From: Lactiplantibacillus modestisalitolerans
Lineage (GTDB): Bacteria > Bacillota > Bacilli > Lactobacillales > Lactobacillaceae
NCBI RefSeq assembly: GCF_005405425.1
Contig: NZ_BJEA01000019.1
Coordinates: forward strand, 1 to 54,608
Direction: 5' to 3'
DNA: 54,608 nucleotides
The position numbers and the translations under genes were made by a program. The notes under the pieces are model-generated. The model saw only the letters and a list, made by a program, of their open reading frames with translations. It did no database searches and had not been told where the DNA came from. How positions within the stretch are numbered: the first letter of the stretch is position 1; each line of letters opens with the position of its first letter. Positions 8,071 through 18,194 of the stretch are shown here, piece by piece.

Positions 8071-8099
8071 TTGATTTTCAACGCTAAAATGCCTATTAT
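8071..8099 (+). promoter_or_regulatory. prs promoter
   Basis: TTGATT (8071-8076), 17 bp, TATTAT (8094-8099). Confidence 0.7.
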
Positions 8100-8133
8100 T
8101 TAGTAAGTAATAAGTTTTCGAATGGAGGAAATT

Positions 8134-9117
8134 ATGTCAGAACAGTATTTTGATCCAAAGTTAAAGATTTTTGCTTTGAATTCAAATAAACCATTGGCAG
8201 AAAAAATTGCGGAGGCCGTGGGCGTTAAATTAGGTAAAACCTCGGTTGATCGCTTTAGTGATGGCGAAATTCGCATTAACATTGAGGAAAGTATTCGTGG
8301 TGACCAAGTGTACATCATTCAATCAACTTCCGCACCGGTTAATGACAATTTAATGGAATTGTTGATTATGATTGACGCGTTGCGGCGTGCCAGTGCTAAG
8401 ACGATTAACGTGGTTATTCCTTATTACGGGTATGCGCGTCAAGATCGTAAGGCCCGCTCTCGCGAACCAATCACTGCTAAGCTAGTTGCGAACATGCTGG
8501 AAACGGCGGGCGCAACTCGGATTTTGGCGCTGGACTTGCATGCTGCTCAAATCCAAGGCTTCTTCGATATCCCATTGGATCATTTAATGGGTGCGCCACT
8601 GTTGGCTGACTACTTCCTGAACCATCACTTGGATGAAGACGCCGTTGTTGTTTCGCCGGATCATGGTGGGGTGACCCGGGCACGGAAACTCGCTGAATTC
8701 TTGAAGGCGCCAATTGCCATTATTGATAAGCGGCGGCCACGGGCAAACGTTGCCGAAGTCATGAACATCATTGGTGATGTTAAGGGCAAACGGGCCATCA
8801 TGATTGATGATATGATTGATACGGCCGGGACAATTACCCTTGGGGCGCAAGCCTTAATGGATGCTGGGGCAACTGAAGTTTATGCAAGCTGTACTCATCC
8901 CGTCCTTTCGGGTCCCGCAATCGAACGCATTGAAAAGTCGCCAATTAAAAAGTTAATTGTGACGGACTCAATTGCGTTACCTGCTGAAAAGCAAATTGAC
9001 AAAATCGTGCAAGTTTCCGTTGGTCAGTTAATGGGTCAAGCCATTAAATTTATCCACGAAAACAAGCCGGTTAGTCCGTTATTTAAGAACCGGTTCCATA
9101 ACGAGGAACAACACTAA
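8134..9117 (+). CDS. prs: Ribose-phosphate pyrophosphokinase
   Basis: Class I PRPP synthetase, 327 residues: ribose-5-phosphate + ATP gives PRPP for purines, pyrimidines, His, Trp and NAD. Seen: the flexible-loop region [13 protein letters not shown], the [15 protein letters not shown] segment, and the PRPP-binding loop [13 protein letters not shown] near 217-229. Start ATG 8134 follows GGAGGA; the earlier in-frame ATG 8122 contains that ribosome site. Its product PRPP is the inducer of PurR, encoded upstream. Confidence 0.96.
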   Translation: MSEQYFDPKLKIFALNSNKPLAEKIAEAVGVKLGKTSVDRFSDGEIRINIEESIRGDQVYIIQSTSAPVNDNLMELLIMIDALRRASAKTINVVIPYYGYARQDRKARSREPITAKLVANMLETAGATRILALDLHAAQIQGFFDIPLDHLMGAPLLADYFLNHHLDEDAVVVSPDHGGVTRARKLAEFLKAPIAIIDKRRPRANVAEVMNIIGDVKGKRAIMIDDMIDTAGTITLGAQALMDAGATEVYASCTHPVLSGPAIERIEKSPIKKLIVTDSIALPAEKQIDKIVQVSVGQLMGQAIKFIHENKPVSPLFKNRFHNEEQH

Positions 9118-9129
9118 GTCGTTAATGAG

Positions 9130-9165
9130 AGCGTCAAGTTGGGGTGACCAGCTTGGCGCTTTTTT
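9130..9165 (+). terminator. prs terminator
   Basis: AGCGTCAAG pairs with CTTGGCGCT, followed by six Ts. Confidence 0.8.
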
Positions 9166-9196
9166 GACGCGGGTTTAAAAATTAAAGGGGGTTGCA

Positions 9197-10222
9197 ATGG
9201 ACTGGATATTTTATTGGGGAAGCGTCGCGTTAGCGGCTGCGGTGACGCTTCAGTTAACTGACCGGCGGCACTGGCTGACCGGACACTTGTTTTTATTTGC
9301 GGGATTAAGTTTTATTTGGGTGGCTTACCGCCACTTGAACGAGCAGCCCAGCCCGCTTTGGCAATTTTTCTTGGTGGGGGTCAAGGTTGCTGCGTACGGC
9401 TTATTCCCACTAGTGGTCCTAATTGTTGGGATTAGCTTTATTCGTTACAGTTACCGGCTCATTCGTAAAGAAGGGTGGCTCTTTCACTACAGTTTGCTGG
9501 CCCTCGTGGGTGCGGTAATGGTCGGAATGCTGGCTTTATCCGCACTTAATTTGAGCCGGTGGCATTCAACTAAGTTATGGCAAGTCTTGGGGTTAGCGGT
9601 TGTGTTGACCGTTTATTTCACCTTTAGTTTCTTTGCGTACTTGGTGGCCTGCCTAACGACGCGGCTGGGCCGCCGGCACCAAATTGACGAGATCATCGTG
9701 TTGGGAGCCGGTTTGATGCCGGATGGCCAACCAACGCCAACGCTGCGTTACCGGTTGAATACGGCGGCGAAGTACTACCGTAAGCAGCGGGCCAAGTACC
9801 ACCACCCGATGACCATCGTTGTTTCGGGTGGTCAGGGCAGTGATGAGGTGATGGCGGAAAGTACAGCGATGCGCCAATACTTGGTCAGTCAAGGGATTCC
9901 GCGGGATGCGATTCAGGAAGAGGATCAGTCGACCACGACGTTTGAGAACTTACGCTTTTCGCACCAGTTGATTGTGCGGCGGCACCCGTTTTACCGGGCG
10001 GTTTTTGTAACGAGTAATTACCACGTGTTACGGGCGAATATCTTTGCGCGGCAACTACACCTCAATTTAAGGGGAATTGGGGCGCCAACGCCGTGGTATT
10101 ACCTGCCATTTGCAATGTTTCGAGAATACTTAGCGCTGATTTTACTGTACCGCTGGCCTAATCTGGGTATCGTCGTTGCGTTGAGTAGCTGGTACGTTTT
10201 ATTGTTTTTAAAGATAGTTTAA
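9197..10222 (+). CDS. YdcF/DUF218-family membrane protein
   Basis: 341 residues. Five hydrophobic segments (about 5-20, 30-46, 60-84, 97-117, 128-153) precede a DUF218 domain (about 164-315) with EIIVLGAGL, VVSGGQGSDEVMAE and TSNYHVLRA, the acidic/Asn/His motifs typical of the SanA-YdcF fold; a last hydrophobic segment lies near 320-340. DUF218 proteins are linked to envelope integrity, but the reaction is unknown. ATG 9197 follows AAAGGGGG. It probably has read-through or its own weak promoter after the prs terminator. Confidence 0.85.
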   Translation: MDWIFYWGSVALAAAVTLQLTDRRHWLTGHLFLFAGLSFIWVAYRHLNEQPSPLWQFFLVGVKVAAYGLFPLVVLIVGISFIRYSYRLIRKEGWLFHYSLLALVGAVMVGMLALSALNLSRWHSTKLWQVLGLAVVLTVYFTFSFFAYLVACLTTRLGRRHQIDEIIVLGAGLMPDGQPTPTLRYRLNTAAKYYRKQRAKYHHPMTIVVSGGQGSDEVMAESTAMRQYLVSQGIPRDAIQEEDQSTTTFENLRFSHQLIVRRHPFYRAVFVTSNYHVLRANIFARQLHLNLRGIGAPTPWYYLPFAMFREYLALILLYRWPNLGIVVALSSWYVLLFLKIV

Positions 10223-10302
10223 AATCATGGGGGCTGCGGGAAATAAAAATCGTTTGAACGCAGATAATGGTATAATAGACGGGATAAAAGGAGGGGTTTG
10301 CC

Positions 10303-11304
10303 GTGGAACGAGCCTATCGATCACCTTGGTACTTAGTACTCATCGCCCTGATTGGGGTGGTGATGCTTTCAGGTTGTACCAAAACTACCGGTGGTGCAAC
10401 CACAACTTCGGCAACGCCGATCGGACGTTCAAGCGCGGTCCTGACGAAGGCGGATCAGCAGATTGAACGTGGAAAGGTCGCCGCTGCGCGAAAAACGTTG
10501 GCGCAAGCTTCAAACCCAAGTACGGCGGTTACGAACTTAGCAACCGGGTTGCGTTATTATCAACAAGCGGCCGATGCACTTGATCAAAACCAGCTCAGTA
10601 CCGCCAAGGGTTATTTTGCAACCTTAAGTAGTTATCAAGAAACGGATGATGCGGCCTTTATCAATGCCCGTCAGAAGTTAGAACGTCAATATCAAGCGGT
10701 TAAAGCGGCTAACGGTTATTACAACGCGGCCCGCGATGAGTTAAGTATGCACAATTTAACGACTGCTAAGAACAATATCGATAAATTAGACCGGTTAGCC
10801 AGTGTGCATCCGGTAATTAAACAGCTACAAAAACAAGCGTTGGCCATGAAACAAGCAATTATGAACTACGAGGCGTCGCAATCAACGAGTTCAACGGAAC
10901 CAAGTTCGACGGTGTCCGCCTCATCGAGTACCAGTTCAGCGGTGGCGGATTCGACGTCATCGAGCGTGACTAGTTCAACGGCCAGCGAAACGCAATCGTC
11001 GAAAACCAGTAGTACGGCGACGAGCTCTGCGGATGCAACGAGTTCAAGTTCGACAACTAGTGGTGACCAAACGTTGACAACGGCGGACATTGTGAAGCAG
11101 TTTCAGGACGCGGCCGGAGGCAACTTTGCCAACGATACCGAGTTCGAGCTGACTAAGCAAACGCCGGAATATTATCAAATCGTCGTGATTCCCGCGGATC
11201 AAACGGGTCAATCGGCGTCGCAGACGACCGACACTTACCGTTACTACCCAGATAGCGGGCGGGTAACGAAGCAAAACGAAGCTGGCGATTTTGAAGCTTA
11301 TTGA
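10303..11304 (+). CDS. Secreted lipoprotein with Ser/Thr-rich linker
   Basis: 333 residues. The signal peptide ends in lipobox LSGC (Cys near 25), so a membrane-attached lipoprotein outside the cell. An Ala/Gln-rich helical region (about 40-185) reads like TPR-type or coiled-coil helices; a low-complexity Ser/Thr linker (about 188-255) follows, then a C-terminal domain beginning TTADIVKQFQDAAG with no family I can name. Similar lipoproteins with a Ser/Thr linker occur widely in lactobacilli. GTG 10303 follows AAAGGAGGGG (10287-10296); the promoter is the extended -10 TGGTATAAT (10268-10276). Function unknown. Confidence 0.82.
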   Translation: MERAYRSPWYLVLIALIGVVMLSGCTKTTGGATTTSATPIGRSSAVLTKADQQIERGKVAAARKTLAQASNPSTAVTNLATGLRYYQQAADALDQNQLSTAKGYFATLSSYQETDDAAFINARQKLERQYQAVKAANGYYNAARDELSMHNLTTAKNNIDKLDRLASVHPVIKQLQKQALAMKQAIMNYEASQSTSSTEPSSTVSASSSTSSAVADSTSSSVTSSTASETQSSKTSSTATSSADATSSSSTTSGDQTLTTADIVKQFQDAAGGNFANDTEFELTKQTPEYYQIVVIPADQTGQSASQTTDTYRYYPDSGRVTKQNEAGDFEAY

Positions 11305-11352
11305 AAAAAGACGCGGAACCGCCCCCGGTCAGGGGCGCGGGATTTCCAAAAA

Positions 11353-11394
11353 AACGCTCAGTTAACGGCAATTAGCCGCGAACTGAGCGTTTTT
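11353..11394 (+). terminator. Lipoprotein gene terminator
   Basis: AACGCTCAGTT pairs with AACTGAGCGTT, with an inner GGC/GCC, then Ts. Confidence 0.85.
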
Positions 11395-11404
11395 GTTTGG
11401 CTTT

Positions 11405-11770
11405 ATGATAGGGGCTGCTGATTTGCAAAAAAGTCATCAGTTGAATTTGCCAATAAAATTGCTGCGATGATCAAAATCAGCGAGTAAGTCTGCGCCTAAT
11501 TTAGTCTATTAAGCATCATCTGCATTAATTGAGGTTTGCTAAAGTAACCCATGGAACTCAGTAATAAGGGCCAGTCCAGCCAGTAGTGGGTGTCACCATG
11601 GCTAAACTGCGAAATTATTCTTAGTCGGAAGTGCCGTTCTTCCGGCTTAGAATAAGGCTCGAATTTGAGATTGCTCCGTGTTTTTCTGAGTGAGCTCAAA
11701 TCGATGCCCGCAGTGTTCCAGCCAACCGGTGACACCCGCTGCTGGCGGCATATTAACACTAATTGGCATA
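11405..11770 (+). repeat. Family-C structured repeat, copy C1 (most complete)
   Basis: A 5' part (11405-11578) with patchy similarity to C2 and C3 leads into a folded part: left arm GCCAGTAGTGGGTGTCACC (11579-11597) pairs with GGTGACACCCGCTGCTGGC (11728-11746). Enclosed are hairpin 1 (11615-11631 with 11639-11655) and hairpin 2 (ATTTGAG 11663-11669 with CTCAAAT 11695-11701). It lies in the gap between the convergent lipoprotein and HAD genes; no protein is encoded. Confidence 0.8.
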
Positions 11771-11775
11771 GCACC

Positions 11776-12585
11776 TTAGTTCAACGCCCAAGTCCGGATG
11801 GCGTGGGCGACGCCGTCTTCAACGTTGGTTTTGGTTTCGTATTTAGCGGCCTGCTTAACTGCTGGGATGGCATTGCCCATGGCCACGCCGTGGGTGGCAT
11901 ATTCAATCATCGAGAGGTCGTTTCCCTGGTCACCAATCGCCATGACTTCGTCCACGTTTACGTGAAGGTAATCGGCGAGGGCGCTTAGAGTTTGACCCTT
12001 ACTTGCGTTAGCGTTCATGAACTCCAAGAAGTATGGTTCGGATTGGACGATGTAGAAGCGGTCGTAGAAGCTTTGAGGGATCTGCTTGATTGCCGCGCTG
12101 AGTAGTTCAGGTTTGTCAATGTACATACATTTAACGATTGGCAAGTCTGGTCGCATTTCTTCACTGGTTCGGTAGCGAATTTGCATATTAACTAGTGAGC
12201 TTTCACCAACCGTGTAGGGGCTGATATCGCGGTTGGCCGTGTAAATGTGATCTTCACTCTCCACGTGACAGTGAATGTTTAACTTACGGCTCAGCGCTTC
12301 GATGTCGATGTAATCTTCGTGGGTAACCGTATGGCTCGTGATGATTTTACCAGTGACGGTTTGCGCCATGGAGCCGTTAAACGTAATCACGTAGTTGTCA
12401 TCGCCTTGTAAGTCCAGTTGCTCAAGGAACGGGGTCACCCCACTTAGGGGCCGGCCGGTACAAATGACCACTTTGATGCCTTGGGCGCTTGCGTCTTTAA
12501 CCGCTTTAATCGTGGCGGGGTTCAGGGCGCTGTGTTCGTTTAATAGGGTGCCGTCCATATCGATGGCAATAATTTTGATTGACAT
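11776..12585 (-). CDS. Cof-type HAD phosphatase
   Basis: 269 residues. HAD motif I AIDMDGTLL (7-15), motif II ICTGRP near 41-46 and motif III/IV AIGDQGNDLSMIEYA near 215-229, with the C2B cap of the Cof/YidA group. These hydrolyse sugar phosphates, FMN or other small phosphates; the substrate cannot be set from sequence. ATG follows GGAGGA on the minus strand. It is the last gene of a minus-strand group with the HD protein and LipL, and its stop lies 6 bp from the end of repeat C1. Confidence 0.88.
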   Translation of the reverse strand: MSIKIIAIDMDGTLLNEHSALNPATIKAVKDASAQGIKVVICTGRPLSGVTPFLEQLDLQGDDNYVITFNGSMAQTVTGKIITSHTVTHEDYIDIEALSRKLNIHCHVESEDHIYTANRDISPYTVGESSLVNMQIRYRTSEEMRPDLPIVKCMYIDKPELLSAAIKQIPQSFYDRFYIVQSEPYFLEFMNANASKGQTLSALADYLHVNVDEVMAIGDQGNDLSMIEYATHGVAMGNAIPAVKQAAKYETKTNVEDGVAHAIRTWALN

Positions 12586-12606
12586 GTAGGTTCCTCCAAA
12601 TTTTAG

Positions 12607-13959
12607 TTAGCGTGGTAAAACGAGGCGGTCGTTTAAAATATACTGCTGGAACTCTTGGTAAACGGGCTTAAAAAGGTCGCTATCGGCGTTTTGGCCGAGC
12701 ATTTCCTTCGGGAAGAAGAAGCGCTGATCGCCGGAGACCTTCCCGGTGATGGCCCGAACGAGGTCGCTGACGGTCGATAGTTCGAGTAGCGAGCCGTCCT
12801 TTTGCATTAATTCGATCTGTGTGCGGGGCTTCTTCATTTTGGGATCGTAGGCGTCGTACGGTAAGTCGTAGCTATCGTTGACGTCGGTGTAATAGTGACT
12901 ATCAAAACCGGCCTGTTCGATTAACTGCTGAAGTTCGGGAATGACTGGCTGCGTGAGCGCGGTCACCCGGGCAGATTTCAATGGGCGGCGGTCTAGGAAG
13001 CGGGTTGCTAGGTCGGCTAAAATACTGTCACGACTGTCACGCCAATGGTTAAAATACGTGTTTAAAACGCCGTCATCTAACCGGAGGTAATCTTCAAGCG
13101 TGAAGTGGTGATTGAAAAATGGGAGTAGCATGTGCGGCGTCGCTTCGGCATCGACCGATTTATTTTGATAGAGTTCGTTAGCGCGTTCCAAGAGGTGGTT
13201 TAAAATCACTTCCATTGAGCGTGAAACCGGGTGGAAGTAGACTTGCATGTACATCTGAAAACGGCTGACGATGTAATCTTCGACCGCGTGCATCCCTTCC
13301 ATGGCGAAGGTGATGCCACCGCGGTAGGGGCGCATCACCCGCAAGATGCGGGTCAAATCGAAGTTACCGTAGTTGGTTCCCGTAAAGTAGGAGTCGCGTA
13401 ACAGGTAGTCCATCCGGTCCGCGTCGATTTGACTTGAAATCATTTGGACAACTTGCGGATTGGGGTACGTTTTTTGAATGACGGCGGCTACCTGTTCGGG
13501 AAAATCGGGTGCTACCTGCCGTAAAACGTGATTGACCTCGGTAGCTGGCGAAGTAATAATTTGAGCCGTTAGCGCTTCGTGGTCGGTGTGGAAAATGTGC
13601 TCAAACGTATGGGAGTACGGACCGTGGCCGATGTCATGCAGAAGCGCAGCGCACAGTGCGACTAAGCGTTCGTGATCGTCCCACCCGCCGTCACCCGGGT
13701 GCTGACTCGGGTAGTTGCGTTCGAAGTTGTCACAAATCCGGCGGGTGATTTCGTAGACGCCTAAACAGTGACCGAAGCGGGAATGCTCCGCACCGTGGAA
13801 GGTTAGCGAGGTGGTTCCGAGTTGCTTGATGCGCCGTAAACGTTGGAACTCCGACGTGTTAATTAAATCTAAAATAACTTGGTGCTGGACGTACACGTAG
13901 TCGTGAACGGGGTCGCGAAAGACCTTTTCCATTGGTAGTAATTGTTGACGATAAGTCAC
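12607..13959 (-). CDS. HD-domain phosphohydrolase (YwfO-like)
   Basis: 450 residues. The metal-binding HD signature is present: HSRFGHCLGVYE (59-70) and LLHDIGHGPYSHTFEH (107-122, HD at 108-109), then the extended helical part typical of dGTPase-like HD proteins. It resembles Bacillus YwfO, which has been described as a (d)NTP hydrolase. The GTG start 13959 follows GGAGGA. In Bacillus ywfO lies near ywiB-rpoE, as here, though in this window it is on the opposite strand. Confidence 0.88.
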   Translation of the reverse strand: MTYRQQLLPMEKVFRDPVHDYVYVQHQVILDLINTSEFQRLRRIKQLGTTSLTFHGAEHSRFGHCLGVYEITRRICDNFERNYPSQHPGDGGWDDHERLVALCAALLHDIGHGPYSHTFEHIFHTDHEALTAQIITSPATEVNHVLRQVAPDFPEQVAAVIQKTYPNPQVVQMISSQIDADRMDYLLRDSYFTGTNYGNFDLTRILRVMRPYRGGITFAMEGMHAVEDYIVSRFQMYMQVYFHPVSRSMEVILNHLLERANELYQNKSVDAEATPHMLLPFFNHHFTLEDYLRLDDGVLNTYFNHWRDSRDSILADLATRFLDRRPLKSARVTALTQPVIPELQQLIEQAGFDSHYYTDVNDSYDLPYDAYDPKMKKPRTQIELMQKDGSLLELSTVSDLVRAITGKVSGDQRFFFPKEMLGQNADSDLFKPVYQEFQQYILNDRLVLPR

Positions 13960-13982
13960 GTTAATTCCTCCGTTCGTCAGGA

Positions 13983-14789
13983 TTAATGCAAGCGCTGCTG
14001 GCGCCGTTGCATGTCTTGGTAAGCCCGGCTGAGGTGTGCCTGAAATTCGGGTTCCTCAGTTAAACGCGGTAGGCTGGTTGAATCGACCTGTCCGTGCGTT
14101 GCGAGGACGGCGCGGAAGCGTTGTTCAGCCGTTGCGACCGTGAGGGGTTGCCCAAGCTGGTCGGTAACGGTCGTCATGACCGCGGGATCAACGGTTGGAA
14201 AACGTGGATCGCTAGCGCCAGCTAAGCTGGCCTGATAGAAGTCGTGGACGTGGTTGCTCCGCTGATCCTGATTGCCGTTAATGCTAACGTACAGCATAAT
14301 GACCAGTGCGTCGGCGGTCCGCCGTTGCGACATACCCGCAATCTTTTTCCCCCGAATGCTGAGGTCGTAGTCGCCTGGGCAGTAGGACTGGGTAATTTCC
14401 CCGGTTTCAATCGGTAAAGTTGGCCAAACCGCCCGCACGTAATCGACCATTAACTGGTAGGCCGCGTCAATTGAGTAGCGGTCGCGGGGCGCCGGAATAA
14501 ACAACGAAACGTTTAAAACGCCGGCGTCGGCGACCACTGCTAAGCCGCCGGAATTACGTAGTAAGGTCTGGTAGCCGGCCTGATGAAGCGTGGTGAGCCC
14601 GGCTTGTAGGTGTGGGAGCTGTTGGTCAAGTAACCCTAAAATTACGGTATGGGATAATTGCCAAAAGTGCACGATTGGTTGGGCGCGGTTGGCAGTGAGC
14701 CAAAGGAGCGCGTTAGTGTAAGCAAAGCTATCTAACATTGCCGCCGGCTCGTATTGTTGGCTGAGCGTTGCAATGGTTGGTTGCGTCAA
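13983..14789 (-). CDS. lipL: Octanoyl-[GcvH]:protein N-octanoyltransferase (LipL-like)
   Basis: 268 residues of the biotin/lipoate protein ligase fold. RNSGGLAVV (78-86), ITQSYCPGDYDLS with candidate catalytic Cys137, and IRGKKIAGMSQRR (145-157) match LipL (Bacillus YwfL), which moves octanoyl groups between lipoyl domains. An LplA-type ligase is the alternative; the Cys in the YCPG context favours LipL. The start appears to be TTG 14789, after GGGGTGAT. Promoter on the minus strand: TATAAT at 14834-14829, weak -35 CTGCGA at 14857-14852. It heads the minus-strand group with the HD and HAD genes. Confidence 0.82.
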   Translation of the reverse strand: MTQPTIATLSQQYEPAAMLDSFAYTNALLWLTANRAQPIVHFWQLSHTVILGLLDQQLPHLQAGLTTLHQAGYQTLLRNSGGLAVVADAGVLNVSLFIPAPRDRYSIDAAYQLMVDYVRAVWPTLPIETGEITQSYCPGDYDLSIRGKKIAGMSQRRTADALVIMLYVSINGNQDQRSNHVHDFYQASLAGASDPRFPTVDPAVMTTVTDQLGQPLTVATAEQRFRAVLATHGQVDSTSLPRLTEEPEFQAHLSRAYQDMQRRQQRLH

Positions 14790-14882
14790 AATAAATCACC
14801 CCGGACAAAATAATCGGTTCATACCATTATTATACTCGTTATCGGGGCGCCTCGCAGTTCTGACGGTAGTTTAGGTGGATTT

Positions 14883-14912
14883 TTGGGCATTTTAATTGGA
14901 ATGGCTTATAAT
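14883..14912 (+). promoter_or_regulatory. ywiB promoter
   Basis: TTGGGC (14883-14888), 18 bp, TATAAT (14907-14912). The leader of about 100 nt holds a hairpin, ACCAGTCGG (14970-14978) / CCGACTGGT (14990-14998), just ahead of the ribosome site; it lacks a T-run. Confidence 0.55.
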
Positions 14913-15018
14913 TAGGGGGAAGTTGACCAGTGACCGTGACGGGTCCTGTTGATAAAAAAACTTGTGGCAACCAGTCGGTAACCACCTGGCCGACTGGTCG
15001 ATATAGGAGGAACCAAGC

Positions 15019-15459
15019 ATGGATGATTTAACAACCGGCGTGCCCGTGGCAATTCACTTAGAAACGCGGGCCGTACAAGACGGTGAAGCGGCTGATTATG
15101 CGCTCGATGTTGACGGTCAGCTCGTACAAATGGGGAGCGCTTTTTATTTACGGTATAAAGAAGTTAGTGATGACCAGCCCGACCCGATTCCAGTAACGAT
15201 TAAGTTAGCGGCGAACGGCGACGTTGTGCTGACTCGGAGCGCCGAAAACCGGCTTCGATTACATTTCTCAAACGGTAAGCGGGTGCGGGCGCACTACCAA
15301 ACTCCAATGGGCATCTTACCGGTGGAGACCGTTACGCCAATGTTACAAGTCCGTTTACGTGAACGGCCGTTCTCCGGTGCGGTGAACGTGGACTACGATT
15401 TATACGCGGGTGAGCAGCTGTTAGGGAACTATAAGTTGCGATTGCAATTCACTGCTTAA
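15019..15459 (+). CDS. ywiB: DUF1934 protein (YwiB family)
   Basis: 146 residues of alternating beta-strand pattern, including FYLRYKEV (about 41-48), TIKLAANGDVVLTRS and the C-terminal NYKLRLQF, as in the calycin-like DUF1934 family. Function is unknown; the family lies next to rpoE and pyrG in many Firmicutes, as here. ATG 15019 follows AGGAGGAA. The rpoE promoter is embedded in its 3' end. Confidence 0.85.
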   Translation: MDDLTTGVPVAIHLETRAVQDGEAADYALDVDGQLVQMGSAFYLRYKEVSDDQPDPIPVTIKLAANGDVVLTRSAENRLRLHFSNGKRVRAHYQTPMGILPVETVTPMLQVRLRERPFSGAVNVDYDLYAGEQLLGNYKLRLQFTA

Positions 15460-15470
15460 TTTGGTATGAT
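15442..15470 (+). promoter_or_regulatory. rpoE promoter
   Basis: TTGCAA (15442-15447), 17 bp, TATGAT (15465-15470) with extended TGG. It overlaps the last codons of ywiB. Confidence 0.8.
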
Positions 15471-15503
15471 GAACTGTAAACTGCGGAAAGGACGTGCACC
15501 AGT

Positions 15504-16115
15504 TTGGAACTAAAACAATTTGATGGACAAAAGAAGTCCGAATTATCTTTAATTGAGGTTGCCCATGCAATTTTGTCACAACATGGCGATGTAATGGCGT
15601 TTGCCGATCTAACCAACGCCGTGCAATCTTATTTGGGTAAAAGCGACGAAGAAATTCGGGAGCGTTTATCACAATTTTATACCGATCTGAACATCGACGG
15701 TAGTTTCATCTCACTCGGTGACAATATGTGGGGCCTGCGTGCATGGTACCCATTCGAATCGATCGATGAGGCCGTTATTCATACTGATGATGATGAAGAC
15801 GATGATCGGCCAAAACGTAAAAAGCGTAAAAAGGTCAACGCCTTCTTGGCTGACGCCGGCGACGATGACGATGTCATTGATTACGACGACGATGATCCGG
15901 AAGACGACGATAATTATGAGGACGATGACGAACAGTCAAGTGACGCGGACGATTCTGAAGGCAATGGTAAGTATGATGAACTTGCTGGGGTCGACGATGA
16001 CGATGACAACGCGGCCGACGAAGCGTTACCGGACGGTATCGAAGGTCAATTATCAGAATTAAATGACGATGATGATGACGACTACGATGACGATGATGAC
16101 GAAGAGAACAAATAG
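15504..16115 (+). CDS. rpoE: RNA polymerase delta subunit
   Basis: 203 residues. An N-terminal winged-helix (HARE-HTH) domain (about 1-90) contains [18 protein letters not shown] and [15 protein letters not shown]; from about residue 95 the chain is almost all Asp/Glu, a disordered acidic tail longer than its structured half would need. Delta displaces nucleic acids from RNA polymerase and speeds recycling, and affects sensitivity to initiating NTP. The start is TTG 15504 with GAAAGGA upstream at a slightly long spacing. The lysine patch KRKKRKK near 108-114 separates the domain from the acidic tail, as in other delta proteins. Confidence 0.93.
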   Translation: MELKQFDGQKKSELSLIEVAHAILSQHGDVMAFADLTNAVQSYLGKSDEEIRERLSQFYTDLNIDGSFISLGDNMWGLRAWYPFESIDEAVIHTDDDEDDDRPKRKKRKKVNAFLADAGDDDDVIDYDDDDPEDDDNYEDDDEQSSDADDSEGNGKYDELAGVDDDDDNAADEALPDGIEGQLSELNDDDDDDYDDDDDEENK

Positions 16116-16133
16116 ATTCTTTAAGTTTTTGCC

Positions 16134-16162
16134 TTGACGAATAGGCAATCTCCTTGTATTAT
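16134..16162 (+). promoter_or_regulatory. pyrG promoter
   Basis: TTGACG (16134-16139), 17 bp, TATTAT (16157-16162). Predicted start at GGGCT, 16170. Confidence 0.8.
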
Positions 16163-16169
16163 CTTATTT

Positions 16170-17901
<1,732 letters not shown>

Positions 17902-17973
17902 AACTTGAATTGCAACTAAAACCCATTGTGAAATAGGGATTCCAGTCGAAGTTAAATAGGTAGTAAGTTAACT

Positions 17974-18008
17974 AAAGTGTTCAAGCCTCGGAGCTTGAAC
18001 ACTTTTTT
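17974..18008 (+). terminator. pyrG terminator
   Basis: AAAGTGTTCAAGC pairs perfectly with GCTTGAACACTTT, loop CTCGGA, T-run. Confidence 0.9.
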
Positions 18009-18194
18009 AGTCACGACCATACTAAGAACAATTAACCACCCAATGAAAGCGATTAATATTGTTAAGTTGATAATTTTGTGACGCAAAAAGATTACAGTTT
18101 CCTGATATTGGTTGTTTTTTTGCATGACATTCTTTATTATGGTTAATGATTGTATGATACAGTGTGACACTTATTTAGCGAGGAAAGTTATGTT

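Noticed and set aside
10866-11090. 74-residue minus-strand frame rich in Val/Leu/Ala
   Set aside because: Antisense shadow of the Ser/Thr-rich linker of the lipoprotein.
11496-11988. Open frames on both strands through the C1 element
   Set aside because: They run through a conserved folded repeat or antisense to the HAD gene, with no ribosome site.
15770-16110. GAY-rich tandem-looking DNA in rpoE
   Set aside because: It encodes the acidic Asp/Glu tail typical of the delta subunit, not an independent repeat.
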